Of a stretch of DNA of 64,000 bases, positions 54,624 through 62,905 are shown in pieces (position 1 is the first letter of the stretch; each line of letters starts with the position of its first letter). A model generated the notes under the pieces. The model was not told where the DNA came from, searched no databases, and saw only the letters and a program-made list of their open reading frames with translations. Source of the stretch: JAFAXD01 sp051985675 (lineage in GTDB: Bacteria; Pseudomonadota; Alphaproteobacteria; Rhizobiales; Xanthobacteraceae); the NCBI GenBank assembly GCA_051985675.1, contig JBPYFJ010000038.1:57388-121387 (forward strand), in the 5' to 3' direction. The translations under genes were made by a program, and so were the position numbers.

Positions 54624-54806
54624 ATGCGACGGCGCGAGTTCATCGCGGGCCTGGGCGGCGCCGCTGTGTGGCCGGTGATGGCGCGGGCGCAGCAGCCGAT
54701 GATGCCTGCCGTCGGTTTCATGAGCGGCCGGTCGGAAGCGGATTCTGACTATCTTGTCACCGCGTTTCGCGAAGGATTGACGGATTCCGGCTTCACGTGC
54801 CGTTGA
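54624..54806 (+). pseudogene. Truncated ABC substrate-binding protein, N-terminal fragment
   Basis: 60 residues: a Tat signal (RRREFIAGLGGAAVWPVMA) and the first strand/helix of the PF04392-type substrate-binding fold (VGFMSGRSEADSDYLVTAF), then an abrupt stop at GFTCR. Intact relatives at 55986, 57553 and 58551 are 320-333 aa. The remaining 270 codons are missing and the cyclodipeptide synthase gene starts (on the other strand) 22 bases on. Broken gene, most likely interrupted by the rearrangement that brought the neighbour. Confidence 0.8.
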
Positions 54807-54828
54807 TTGCGGGCGATCCGCAAACGTA

Positions 54829-55515
54829 TTAGCCGAACGAAGCTCTGGGCTTTGCCGCGATCTTGCGGGTTTCAAATTGGACGCGAGCAAATTGTTCCTG
54901 CTCAAGGCCGCGCGGTGCTTCCGGCACAAGACCGGCACGCATCAGACGCAAGGATTGCAGTTCCGTGCCGGGATAGATCCTCAGCCCGGGAAGCGCGCGT
55001 GCCTGAAGAGTAAGCACGGCCGCTTCTTCAAGTGGAAAGTCCCTGCGGTGGTCGAACTCCATGGACGACGGTTTCCGCCCTTGCCGCTGATAGAACTTCG
55101 ACACATCCGCATCAACCGCCTCGCGTAAAGTACGGCTGGCCCTGTACGCCTGCTGAAAGCCTTCCATGACCTCGGTGTAATCGCTGTGGGCATACCACTC
55201 CGCCCAACGCACGACCCGCGGCTTCACCTGGCAACCATCGATGATGTTCTGATGTCTCGCGAGCCAGATCGCGCCGAGCGCGTCAGCTTGGGCTCGGGCC
55301 TCGGGCTGAGCTGCGCCCTCGGCCATGAAGTTGTGCCGGTAAAGCGCGTCCGTTACACCAATTCGAATGGTCTCGAAGTGAGCGGCCGCAAAAGCGAGGA
55401 TCGCCGCAAATTTCTCGCCCTGACAGTTTTGGCTTGTCACGCTCACTCCGAGCGTCGCGGCCCTATGCCGCCGCCATTCCGGGCTCTTGCATATCTTTAC
55501 GCGATATCTGGTCAT
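54829..55515 (-). CDS. tRNA-dependent cyclodipeptide synthase (XYP type)
   Basis: 228 aa from the ATG at 55515 (AAAGG upstream). CDPSs use two aminoacyl-tRNAs to build cyclic dipeptides on a class I synthetase-like fold. The motif G-V-S places the catalytic Ser at residue 25. Residue 28 is Ser where NYQ enzymes have Asn, and IYPG at 180-183 gives the Tyr-Pro pair, so the protein fits the XYP subfamily. Supporting segments are GEKFAAILAFA, TDALYRHNFMA, VRWAEWY, LREAVDADVSKFYQRQ and FPLEEAAVLT with the second-site Glu at about 164. No tailoring oxidase, methyltransferase or P450 lies next to it. Assignment is by eye. Confidence 0.78.
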   Translation of the reverse strand: MTRYRVKICKSPEWRRHRAATLGVSVTSQNCQGEKFAAILAFAAAHFETIRIGVTDALYRHNFMAEGAAQPEARAQADALGAIWLARHQNIIDGCQVKPRVVRWAEWYAHSDYTEVMEGFQQAYRASRTLREAVDADVSKFYQRQGRKPSSMEFDHRRDFPLEEAAVLTLQARALPGLRIYPGTELQSLRLMRAGLVPEAPRGLEQEQFARVQFETRKIAAKPRASFG

Positions 55516-55577
55516 TTTCCGGCCTTTCACTGGCGCGGAGGGCAGATGTTCACGTGTTCCGTCACGCCTGCGCTGTA

Positions 55578-55700
55578 GGGCTCGATGGCATCGTCGCCAA
55601 AGGGTCGCGACCGGCCATATCGCGATCCGGGCGCTCGCCGGACTGGATCAAGGTCAAGAACCCGGACGCGCCGGTGGCGACTAGACTAATTGAGGGTTGA
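55578..55700 (+). pseudogene. ATP-dependent DNA ligase remnant (LigD-type)
   Basis: About 40 codons read GLDGIVAKGSRPAISRSGRSPDWIKVKNPDAP..., ending LIEG. This is the end of the ligase adenylation domain (motifs IV/V: GLEGIVxK, then SGRSPDWIKVK). No ligase sequence precedes it; the upstream bases belong to the cyclodipeptide synthase start region. A decayed fragment of a DNA-repair ligase. Confidence 0.75.
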
Positions 55701-55715
55701 AGGTGGCGAAATCTC

Positions 55716-55898
55716 ATGCCCAAAGATTTTATCAATGACCCCATTCACTGGCACAAGCGCGCGGAAGAGACGCGCGAGCTGGCTAAATGGGTGAATGATA
55801 ACGCGGCACGTAAAAGATTGGGCGAACTTGCAACTGAATTTAAGCGGATCGCATTGCGTGTGGAGGATCGCATAAACCGGACGAAAGAAAGCCAATAG
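55716..55898 (+). CDS. Small conserved rhizobial protein (DPxHWxxRAEE family)
   Basis: 60 aa, charged and helical (INDPIHWHKRAEETRELAKWVNDN, LATEFKRIALRVEDR). This layout recurs in many short Bradyrhizobium-like proteins, often annotated only as hypothetical. Function unknown. It follows the ligase remnant by 15 bases. Confidence 0.6.
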   Translation: MPKDFINDPIHWHKRAEETRELAKWVNDNAARKRLGELATEFKRIALRVEDRINRTKESQ

Positions 55899-55947
55899 CC
55901 GCGCTCCAGACGGATATAGCCCAACCGAAATGCTGACGGCGGACCGG

Positions 55948-55986
55948 CCGTAGTGCTACCCTGCCACCGTTGTTCGGGAGGATGGA
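55948..55986 (+). repeat. Leader repeat copy 1 before substrate-binding genes
   Basis: A 33-base string CCGTAGTGCTACCCTGCCACCGTTGTTCGGGAG (given as positions 55948-55980) recurs identically at 57514-57546, each time just before a Tat-signal substrate-binding gene; the broken gene at 54624 keeps only its last bases (TTCGGGAGGG). The repeat includes the ribosome site. Shared leaders suggest the genes were copied with their 5' flanks. Confidence 0.7.
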
Positions 55987-56957
55987 TGCGAAGGCGCGCG
56001 TTCATCGCAGGGCTCGGCGGTGCGGCGGCGTGGCCACTCGTAACCGCTGCACAACAGGTGCCGGTTGTCGGCTATCTCTACTTTGGTTCGGCGACTAGCC
56101 CGCTGCTTTTAGCAGCCTTCTGCAAAGGTTTGGGTGATACAGGCCGTACCGAAGGCAAGAATGTTGCCATCGAGTACCGCTGGGCGAACAATGCACTCGA
56201 TCAGCTTCCGAAACTAGCGGCGGATCTCGTTCGTCGGCGCGTTGACGTAATTGTCGCGCCAGCCAGCACTCAAGCCGCACTCGCCGCCAAGGCTGCCACC
56301 ACAACGATACCGATAGTTTTCAGCACTGGCGTGGACCCGGTTCAAGCGGGCCTTGTCGCCAGCCTCAATCGACCGGGCGGCAACGTCACGGGCGTGAACT
56401 ACATGCAGACGCAACTTGCAGCGAAGCAGCTTGAACTTCTGCACGAACTGCTGCCAAGAGCCACAAGGTTTGCAGTACTGGTAAATCCGGACAATCCTAT
56501 TGCTACAGCGACGACAACCGCCGAATTGGAGGCAGCGCCCTCGTCCATTGGGGTGCAAGTCGAAATATTCCGCGCTAGCAAGAACGACGAGCTTGAGAAA
56601 GCCTTTGCAGCTATTTCGCAAAAGCGTCTCGATGCGCTCTTAGTAAGCACAGGTCAATTGTTCAGCAATCGCGTAGAGTTCGCATCGCTCGCAGCACGAT
56701 ATGCCGTACCTACAATGTACTACGACCGCGAATTTGCAGAGGTCGGTGGACTTATAAGTTACGGATCGAGCCTTGCCGACCAATATCGCGAGACCGGCTC
56801 CTACACTGGCCGCGTTCTCAATGGTGAGAGGCCAATCGACATGCCGGTCATGCAAGCAACTAAGTTCGAGCTGGTGTTGAACCTCAAAACCGCGAAGGCT
56901 CTCGGCCTAGACGTACCCCCCACGCTACTCGCCCGCGCCGACGAGGTGATCGAATGA
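55986..56957 (+). CDS. ABC transporter substrate-binding protein (PF04392 type), copy A
   Basis: 323 aa from the ATG at 55986. Twin-arginine-like signal (RRRAFIAGLGGAAAWPLV) targets it to the periplasm through Tat. The two-lobed binding fold shows VVGYLYFGSATSP, DVIVAPASTQAALAAKAAT and GLVASLNRPGGNVTGVNYM. The C-terminus ends LLARADEVIE as in its paralogues. No ABC permease or ATPase gene is nearby, so its partner is unknown. Confidence 0.85.
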   Translation: MRRRAFIAGLGGAAAWPLVTAAQQVPVVGYLYFGSATSPLLLAAFCKGLGDTGRTEGKNVAIEYRWANNALDQLPKLAADLVRRRVDVIVAPASTQAALAAKAATTTIPIVFSTGVDPVQAGLVASLNRPGGNVTGVNYMQTQLAAKQLELLHELLPRATRFAVLVNPDNPIATATTTAELEAAPSSIGVQVEIFRASKNDELEKAFAAISQKRLDALLVSTGQLFSNRVEFASLAARYAVPTMYYDREFAEVGGLISYGSSLADQYRETGSYTGRVLNGERPIDMPVMQATKFELVLNLKTAKALGLDVPPTLLARADEVIE

Positions 56958-56975
56958 CTAAGTGAAGAGGAAACG

Positions 56976-57395
56976 ATGATGCCCCAGCACATCGCACACG
57001 CGCATGAGCGGCGGATAGTAGGCACATTGCTGCTCAACTTGCTGTTCGCGATATTCGAGCACAACGAGACGCACCTGAAACGGCATTTCGGCTCGTCACT
57101 GGAGACCATGATCGTCGGGATTGCGGTAGTGCTCACCCAGCTAGCTTCGCACCCCACCAGTGTGTCGCGGCTCGCTCAGCTACTTGGCGTACCCAAGCGA
57201 ACGGTCGTACACAAACTACGAGAGTTGGCGGCGTCTGGTGCGGTGATCAAGCAGGGCAGCCACTACGTTGCGAACTATGAAGTATTCGCCACGACCGACC
57301 CAGAGACCGCCGCACACATCAGCAGGATGAAGGCCGCCATTTTGAACGCATGCGAGAAACTTGGCCACGGCCATGACATCGCTGGCTCGCGCTGA
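56976..57395 (+). CDS. Small helix-turn-helix protein
   Basis: 139 aa with GAGGAAA upstream. A winged HTH over residues about 50-105 (HPTSVSRLAQLLGVPKRTVVHKLRELAASGAVIKQGSHY) resembles MarR/IclR-type readers. Residues 15-35 are a helical dimerisation-like stretch. It lies between two substrate-binding genes, 18 bases after the first stop, so it could regulate them; not shown. Confidence 0.72.
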   Translation: MMPQHIAHAHERRIVGTLLLNLLFAIFEHNETHLKRHFGSSLETMIVGIAVVLTQLASHPTSVSRLAQLLGVPKRTVVHKLRELAASGAVIKQGSHYVANYEVFATTDPETAAHISRMKAAILNACEKLGHGHDIAGSR

Positions 57396-57513
57396 TGGAA
57401 ATCAATGATCACCAGCAACTCAGTCTTCGCGGGGAGACGGGCAGCTAAGAAAGAGTCCCCCGGCCGGGGACCCCCGCCGCGGCTGCCGCAACGCGCTCCT
57501 GACGGGCCGTGGT

Positions 57514-57552
57514 CCGTAGTGCTACCCTGCCACCGTTGTTCGGGAGGGATGG
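57514..57552 (+). repeat. Leader repeat copy 2
   Basis: Second exact copy of the 33-base leader described at 55948, at 57514-57546, followed by the ribosome site and start of copy B. The downstream bases differ by one G and a few codons from copy 1. Confidence 0.7.
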
Positions 57553-58554
57553 ATGCGACGGCGCGAGTTCATTGGAGGGCTTGGCGCTACATCGGTGTGG
57601 CCGCTCGGGGCAGGCGCGCAGCAGCCCACAACGCAGCGCCGGATAGCGATCTTCCATCCGGCAATCCCCGCTACGCTTCTTACCGAAACTGGTGGCGGGA
57701 GCGCTTGGCGAGCGTTTTTCTCCGAACTACGCCGCTTGGGTTACGTCGAAGGAGAAAATCTGATCATTGAACGCTATTCCGCCGAAGGGCATCACGAACG
57801 TTATGCTGATTTCGCCAGGGAAATCGTGACCCGTAATCCGGATGTGATCGTCACCGGAACGAACCCCGTTGTAGTCGTCTTCAAGGCCGCAACCAGCACA
57901 ATTCCAATTGTTGCGTTCATGTTAGATCCGCTGAAAGCGGGGCTGGTGACCAGCCTGGGCCGACCAGGCGGCAACCTCACCGGCATCACCCTTGATGCCG
58001 GAATCGAGATCTGGGGTAAGCGCCTTGAGATGTTAAAGGAAGCCATCCCTTCGACTACCACGGCTGCGTTCTTGGGTATGCGGGAGGGGTGGGAGGGTTC
58101 TTCTGAGCAAGTGTTGCGAGACGCCGCCACCCGATTGGGAATTTCACTGGTTTTGATGCTTCCGCAAAAAGGGACTCCCTCGGAGATTGAGGGCGTGTTC
58201 GCCGCGATGGAGCAGCAGCAGCCTGACGCAGTGTTGGTCAGTGGGGAAGGAGACCTTTACGCGAACCGTCAGCTCATCGCGGAGTTGGCCGAGAAGCACC
58301 GCTTGCCGGTCATGTGTCCATACCGCGATTACGTGGAGGCCGGTGGATTGATGGCTTACGCGGTCGATCTCGCGGAGCTGCTCCGGCGCATGGCCGATGA
58401 CGTGCACCAAATCCTCAAAGGGGCCAAACCGGGCGACATCCCGATTTATCAGCCCATCAAGTTTGAGCTCCTGATCAACCTGAAGACGGCAAAGGCGCTC
58501 GGCCTCACCCTACCACGTGCGTTGCTCGCCAGCGCCGCCGAGGTGATCGAATGA
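57553..58554 (+). CDS. ABC transporter substrate-binding protein (PF04392 type), copy B
   Basis: 333 aa with Tat-type signal (RRREFIGGLGATSVWPLGA). Binding-fold segments NPDVIVTGTNPVVVVFKAAT, GLVTSLGRPGGNLTGITLDAG and the ending ALLASAAEVIE match its paralogues, but sequence identity to copy A is only moderate outside the signal. Its stop overlaps the start of copy C by 4 bases (ATGA), so B and C are translated as a pair. Confidence 0.86.
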   Translation: MRRREFIGGLGATSVWPLGAGAQQPTTQRRIAIFHPAIPATLLTETGGGSAWRAFFSELRRLGYVEGENLIIERYSAEGHHERYADFAREIVTRNPDVIVTGTNPVVVVFKAATSTIPIVAFMLDPLKAGLVTSLGRPGGNLTGITLDAGIEIWGKRLEMLKEAIPSTTTAAFLGMREGWEGSSEQVLRDAATRLGISLVLMLPQKGTPSEIEGVFAAMEQQQPDAVLVSGEGDLYANRQLIAELAEKHRLPVMCPYRDYVEAGGLMAYAVDLAELLRRMADDVHQILKGAKPGDIPIYQPIKFELLINLKTAKALGLTLPRALLASAAEVIE

Positions 58555-59537
58555 AGAGGCGCGAATTCATCGCGGGGATCGGTTGCGCGGCGGCGTGGCC
58601 GGTGGTGGCGCGGGCGCAGTCGACGCGTCCGCCAAGCGTCGGCGTGCTGCTTCCATATAGTAGTGAGCGTGACTCTCGGGCTCAGGCCAATTGGCTGCCG
58701 TTCAAACAGCGCCTTCAGGAACTTGGTTGGGTTGAAGGTCGCAATATCCGGTTCGAATACCGCTCAACAGGCGAAAATGCCGAAAACATCCGTATCGCGG
58801 CTAAGGAACTGGTCGCAGCCGCGCCGGATGTGATTGTCCCGTTTACAAATCTAGAAGTGCCGGGCGTGCTGCAGGCGACGCAGACGATCCCCGTAGTGTT
58901 CGTACTGGTATCCGATCCGGTTGGCAGCGGTTTCGTCAATAATCTCGCTCGGCCTGGCCAAAATGTAACCGGATTCCAAAACTTCGAAACCGAAATGGGC
59001 GGGAAGTGGTTGCAGTTGCTTACGGAGGTTGCGCCCGCGGTTCGTCGGGTCGGGTTTATATACAATCAAAACATCGCCGCCAACGTCGAGCTGATGCACG
59101 CCGCTGAAGGTGCGTCTCGCTCCTTAGGCAAGATGGTGACCGCAATCGATCTTCAGAAGCCTGCCGATATCGAACCGGCATTTACCAAATTTTCCCGGGA
59201 GCCTGAAGGCGGCGTCATCGTAGGGCCAAACCCGTTCAACGCAGATAATCGCGCAGAGCTCATCGCGTTAGCGGCACGGCTGAAGTTGCCGGCAATCTAT
59301 CCGTATCGCTACTTCGCTCAGGATGGAGGTTTGGTCTCCTACGGGTTTGATCAGGTCGAAGAGCTGAGGGGAGCAGCAGTGTACGTTCATCGCATTTTGA
59401 GGGGCGAAAAGCCTGCTAATCTGCCGGTGCAGGCGCCGACCAAATACGAGCTGGTGATCAACGTCAAAGCGGCGAATGCGTTGGGCCTTGAGCTGTCGCC
59501 CCAGCTCCAGCAGCGTGCCGACGAGGTGATCGAATAG
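58551..59537 (+). CDS. ABC transporter substrate-binding protein (PF04392 type), copy C
   Basis: 328 aa, signal KRREFIAGIGCAAAWPVVA (one Arg pair kept). Fold segments PDVIVPFTNLEVPGVLQATQ and GFVNNLARPGQNVTGFQNF; ends LQQRADEVIE. It overlaps copy B by 4 bases. The three copies probably recognise different ligands. No transporter partners nearby; hairpins follow the gene. Confidence 0.86.
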   Translation: MKRREFIAGIGCAAAWPVVARAQSTRPPSVGVLLPYSSERDSRAQANWLPFKQRLQELGWVEGRNIRFEYRSTGENAENIRIAAKELVAAAPDVIVPFTNLEVPGVLQATQTIPVVFVLVSDPVGSGFVNNLARPGQNVTGFQNFETEMGGKWLQLLTEVAPAVRRVGFIYNQNIAANVELMHAAEGASRSLGKMVTAIDLQKPADIEPAFTKFSREPEGGVIVGPNPFNADNRAELIALAARLKLPAIYPYRYFAQDGGLVSYGFDQVEELRGAAVYVHRILRGEKPANLPVQAPTKYELVINVKAANALGLELSPQLQQRADEVIE

Positions 59538-60051
59538 TTGCTGCTATTGTTGCGGTGCATGAGTCCGCTATCGGCACAAAGCGGACCTCCCAAACCTCTG
59601 CCATTAAGTCCGCTATTCGGTGAAAAGCGGACATGAAATGCTCGGTGCGAGGTCTTCCGCTTTTGACCTAAGCTGCCCTTTGCAACGACGGCGGCCGAGA
59701 GGCCGAGATAGCGGGCGTCCTTTTCGCGGTTGCCGCCCCACCTGATGGGTACTGTTTGTTCAAGGACAAGCAAAGCTCAGGTGATCGCCCCATAGAGAGC
59801 TTCACCCCTAATCTGTCATCCTGAAGCGTCGAACTGCATAATCTCGCAGGCCCGTTTGCTCTCGCCGTTAAGGTTGGCTTGATAGACGACGTTCAATTCG
59901 CGTCGCCGCTCGTCCAAGCTCGCATGGTCAGGCTATCACAGGGCAATTCCCGGCGTCATGATTAGGTAACCAGATATTTATATCGACCGATAGATTCACG
60001 TAAAAAATCAAACCGTCTATTCCAATAAATTCAGCTTAGGGACACGACAAA
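59538..60051. other. Non-coding stretch after the substrate-binding genes
   Basis: No intact gene. It starts with the two GTCCGCT/AGCGGAC hairpins (59563-59632). A minus-strand frame at 59816-59933 reads RRRELNVVYQANLNGESKRA, perhaps a remnant of a small secreted (LprI-like) protein, but with stops just upstream. The right half is AT-rich and ends before a small gene. I see no promoter or RNA gene that can be fixed. Confidence 0.4.
59563..59632. repeat. Paired GTCCGCT...AGCGGAC hairpins
   Basis: Two short hairpins, GTCCGCT-10 bases-AGCGGAC at 59563-59586 and GTCCGCT-11 bases-AGCGGAC at 59608-59632, lie in tandem after the copy C stop. Motifs of this type are frequent intergenic repeats in Bradyrhizobium-like genomes; they may terminate the operon. 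Confidence 0.6.
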
Positions 60052-60246
60052 ATGCGCGGTAAGAACGCTCGACGACAAGTCAATAAGCGTCGACAGCAAA
60101 TCGATATCGAAATCTGTATTAATCACGCAACTCCCGATGAACGGGAGCGCATTAAGTACGCTATCGCGCAAGCACTAGCTGAGATTAAACCTGAATGGAT
60201 TACTTTTGACTCTGTCCGAATAACGGATCACGGCTGGCTTAACTAA
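60052..60246 (+). CDS. Small unknown protein
   Basis: 64 aa, basic N-terminus (RGKNARRQVNKRRQQ), then a regular region (IEICINHATPDERERIKYAIAQALAEIKPEW). AT-rich compared with neighbours and preceded by a weak ribosome site. No family recognised; it could be a foreign gene. Confidence 0.4.
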   Translation: MRGKNARRQVNKRRQQIDIEICINHATPDERERIKYAIAQALAEIKPEWITFDSVRITDHGWLN

Positions 60247-60374
60247 ACCAGCGTGGAGCCTCGCCACTAAAAGATTTCGCGGGACCACCCACTGTGCTTA
60301 CGAAGAACTACATCGTTCGATATGATCATGATCTCATGGCTAAGCATGGTTACGTCACGACGCGGCCTCACTAA

Positions 60375-60491
60375 ATGAAACGCACAATGGTTATTGCTAT
60401 TGCTGCTTTGCTGTTCGTGCTCGCAGCCGGACATGCGCATCATGCTATCGTCGACGGCGGATCGGCCTCGTTAGGAGCCTCGAAGCATTAG
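60375..60491 (+). CDS. Short ORF with Sec signal peptide
   Basis: 38 codons: MKRTMVIAIAALLFVLAAGHAHH then a short Gly/Ser tail. The N-terminus is a convincing signal peptide, so this is either a tiny exported peptide or the start of a decayed secreted protein. No clear ribosome site. Confidence 0.3.
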   Translation: MKRTMVIAIAALLFVLAAGHAHHAIVDGGSASLGASKH

Positions 60492-60746
60492 CGTTGCTCG
60501 TACCGCTGCTGCCTAGCACCCTGCGTCCGAGCTCGCGGGGCGCGCTCAGGATCGACCTCGAATGGATTCGCCAGCACACGAGGTTCGCCGAGCTTGCGGC
60601 AAACTGGTTCAGGCGCGGGCCCCCTTCCCGCGCGACCGTCACCACGCCAATCTGACATCGGTGCTGCGCCTTTTCATCCTCGACCACTATCGCGTCCTTG
60701 CGAGCGGCGCAGAGGGGACTCGCGAGTTTTCCTCATCGACGAAGAA

Positions 60747-60772
60747 AGCCCCGCCACAGGGATGACGGGGCT
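60747..60772 (-). terminator. Terminator-like hairpin (minus strand)
   Basis: AGCCCCG / CGGGGCT stem with a 12-base loop. On the minus strand the stem is followed by TTCTTCG, the type of GGGGCTTTC end common downstream of rhizobial genes. No gene is assigned that it would serve. Confidence 0.35.
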
Positions 60773-61305
60773 ATCAGGCAGGTCAAATGGGTATCCAACA
60801 CAAAACTGAGTCGTCCCTGCGGCACTAGTGCAGGAAGGCAACACTCAGGCGCAAACAGCAGAGACGTTGGACCTTGCTGGAACCAACGTAGCCAAGCGAA
60901 CTTAAAGTCGCCGATAGGCTCCTAGGGCTCGGGCGTGGCCGCCCCAGCCAGGAAATTGACGGCCCCGGTGAGCCTAACCCCGCGAAAGCCGGGGCCGGCC
61001 TACCCGCCAGCACCGAACGCTGCCGGTGAGTCAACAGAACCTAGCCGCTATCCCCCTAGCCATCGCTGCCGCGGACTCACCAGCGGGCTTCTCTGAGTCA
61101 TCGGGAGCCGTACGGCCGATTATGGCAACAACCTGGCAACAGAACGCTCAAATCGGGCTGGAATCGTCGTCGACGTACTGGATCAGAATTCCACCATGTC
61201 TACCAAGTGCAGGACGGATGAGTTCACGGTGACGGCACGATGAGATCACATTGCCGCCCAAGGGCCGTGCATTGTGTTCCGCCGGTGGGACAGGGGGGCA
61301 GCAAG

Positions 61306-61908
61306 ATGTTCAGCAAGATCGGGCGGCTATTCAAGACGCCACAACAGACATTCGGTTCCAAGCCAGAGTTGTTCGCGAGTTTTATGACATTGCAATTCCT
61401 TGAACGCGGCTGGGACCTTCCGAAAGAACTTATTGACGAATGTTTGGAAGATGCTGGCCCTTATTTCCGTCCGATGATTAAGGGGTGGATATTGGTCTAC
61501 TGCGCTTGGCTGTTTCGACTGGCCTGCATACGCCAGTTCGGTGGATCCTTCGAACAAGACATGATGGCCACGCTTCGTGTACGGCTCCTGAAACCAGCAC
61601 TTGCCTCAATTCAAGACCTGCCGGACATGTTTGAGTTTTGGTTCGGGAAGCTCGACTTAGCGACTTCTGAGGTAGTGAATGAGGAAGCACCGACAATTAA
61701 GAGTGAGCAGGTTCCCCCGACATATGCATATGCTGCGGCGCTTGCGTTCATCGCGCTCGACCACGCCAGCCCCTGGCACATGGACTTCCACGCGCCAAAC
61801 GTCGCGATCGCTGGGGTGGCCACGGCGATTGCAAGAGTGCTGGACCAAATGAAAATGCCACTACTGGTCGAGAAGATGTCCCAGCACGCTGACGCTATGG
61901 CGGCCTAG
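61306..61908 (+). CDS. Unknown protein with two hydrophobic segments
   Basis: 200 aa from the ATG at 61306, chosen for a strong GGGGGG ribosome site and because the longer frame (from 61240) adds non-homologous residues. Hydrophobic stretches near residues 70-88 (GWILVYCAWLFRLACI) and 140-155 (YAYAAALAFIALDHA) could be membrane helices or a buried core. Lower GC than housekeeping genes. No family recognised. Confidence 0.65.
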   Translation: MFSKIGRLFKTPQQTFGSKPELFASFMTLQFLERGWDLPKELIDECLEDAGPYFRPMIKGWILVYCAWLFRLACIRQFGGSFEQDMMATLRVRLLKPALASIQDLPDMFEFWFGKLDLATSEVVNEEAPTIKSEQVPPTYAYAAALAFIALDHASPWHMDFHAPNVAIAGVATAIARVLDQMKMPLLVEKMSQHADAMAA

Positions 61909-62008
61909 CCCATACCGCGCGGCCGAGGCGGCCCCGGCTGATGTTGCTGTGCTCAGGGCCAACCGCCATGGGGGTTACGGGATTAGTACAACCCAGGAGG
62001 AAATGGCC

Positions 62009-62461
62009 ATGCCACGCTATGTGCCATTTTTGATCGCGGTGGCGGCCGCTTGGCCAGCGCTCGGCGAGCCAGTCACCAAGACTGTGACTTACAGCGGCAT
62101 GAAAATGGAAATGACCGGCACCGACGACGCGATCGAAATCAAAGACGAAACTGGGAAGATTTTTGTCCGCGGCAGGTGGGACAACGAGACAGAGGAATTT
62201 ACCGGAGACGTGGTCGGCGCGTGTCCGTTTCAGGTTCGGGGCACAATCAATTACACTGGCGCCTTGATGATCTTCGGCCAGCAACCAGCCTGCGATAATG
62301 AACCGGCGCAATGGAAGACCTTGCGTTTCATCGGACCGCCGGAGAAAATTGGGTCGATCGGAAAGCCCAAAGAAGTAAAAAAACACAAGCCAAAACACAA
62401 ACTGGCACGATCTCGAGGACAGCGTTACTACACCTCTTGGCAGAACTGGCAGTGGCGGTAA
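62009..62461 (+). CDS. Secreted protein of unknown function with basic tail
   Basis: 150 aa from the ATG at 62009, with AGGAGG correctly spaced (the ATG at 62003 is too close). Signal peptide MPRYVPFLIAVAAAWPALG. The mature part is beta-rich (TKTVTYSGMKMEMTGTDDAI), contains two Cys, and ends in Lys/His- and aromatic-rich segments (KKHKPKHKLARSRGQ, SWQNWQWR). No family recognised; predicted periplasmic or surface. Confidence 0.65.
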   Translation: MPRYVPFLIAVAAAWPALGEPVTKTVTYSGMKMEMTGTDDAIEIKDETGKIFVRGRWDNETEEFTGDVVGACPFQVRGTINYTGALMIFGQQPACDNEPAQWKTLRFIGPPEKIGSIGKPKEVKKHKPKHKLARSRGQRYYTSWQNWQWR

Positions 62462-62529
62462 CCTGAGGACAATGCGGACGGATCGACGCATCCCTGTGAT
62501 TGCCGAAACATCCAAACAGGAATCAAACC

Positions 62530-62724
62530 GTGGCTGTCACGCGCAAAAAGACAAATAGGAAGACCAAACGGGTCGCTTGGTCCAAACAACATGTCAGCGA
62601 TCTCAAGGTACATTCAAAGAAGAAGACGCCTGTCGCTACGATATCAAAGTTGATGAAACGGACACCCGGCGCCATCCGACAAAAAGCTCTGGGCTTAGGG
62701 ATCGCCATAGGCCATCGTCGCTAA
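62530..62724 (+). CDS. Small conserved basic protein (SANT/HTH-like)
   Basis: 64 aa from a GTG at 62530 with AGGA upstream. The core WSKQHVSDLKVHSKKKTPVA and the ending LKRTPGAIRQKALGLGI match a recurrent rhizobial small family resembling a Myb/SANT-like helix bundle. It may bind DNA, but function is unknown. Confidence 0.7.
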   Translation: MAVTRKKTNRKTKRVAWSKQHVSDLKVHSKKKTPVATISKLMKRTPGAIRQKALGLGIAIGHRR

Positions 62725-62739
62725 AGGTCTGGGTTTGTT

Positions 62740-62835
62740 TCTTTCCGGATTGGCGGCATCTCCATGCTTGCCGCATTTGGAGCACACGATTCTTTTTGCG
62801 AACGAAGCCCACAGAATTAACGCGTCATAAACAAT
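62740..62835 (-). pseudogene. Possible zinc-ribbon C-terminal remnant
   Basis: A minus-strand frame across this stretch reads FAKRIVCSKCGKHGDA, similar to the FGPRMVCTRCG end of the rhizobial MTLGNMR-type small proteins. No matching N-terminus is upstream in the same frame. Tentative fragment; the pair to this may be the N-terminal remnant near 53559 only by family, not by position. Confidence 0.25.
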
Positions 62836-62905
62836 GGCGTCCCATTTTGGCGGTCGAACACGCCGCAAGTCATCATTGGTGTTTATTGTGAGCGAATACA
62901 AACAG

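Larger units (their letters stand above)
60247..61305. other. Accessory non-coding stretch with one small exported-peptide ORF
   Basis: The only gene-like unit I can support is the short frame at 60375-60491. A terminator-like hairpin lies at 60747-60772. The segment 60900-61030 contains GC-rich hairpins (GGCCCCGG ... CCGGGGCC) of unknown meaning. The remaining frames are random-looking on both strands. Confidence 0.4.

Noticed and set aside
59816..59933. Minus-strand frame reading RELNVVYQANLNG
   Set aside because: Looks like a fragment of a small secreted protein, but it is only 39 codons with stops immediately upstream; not enough to call a gene.
60825..61034. GC-rich hairpins that might be a structured RNA
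   Set aside because: The pairings are short and no known RNA consensus fits; composition alone could explain them.
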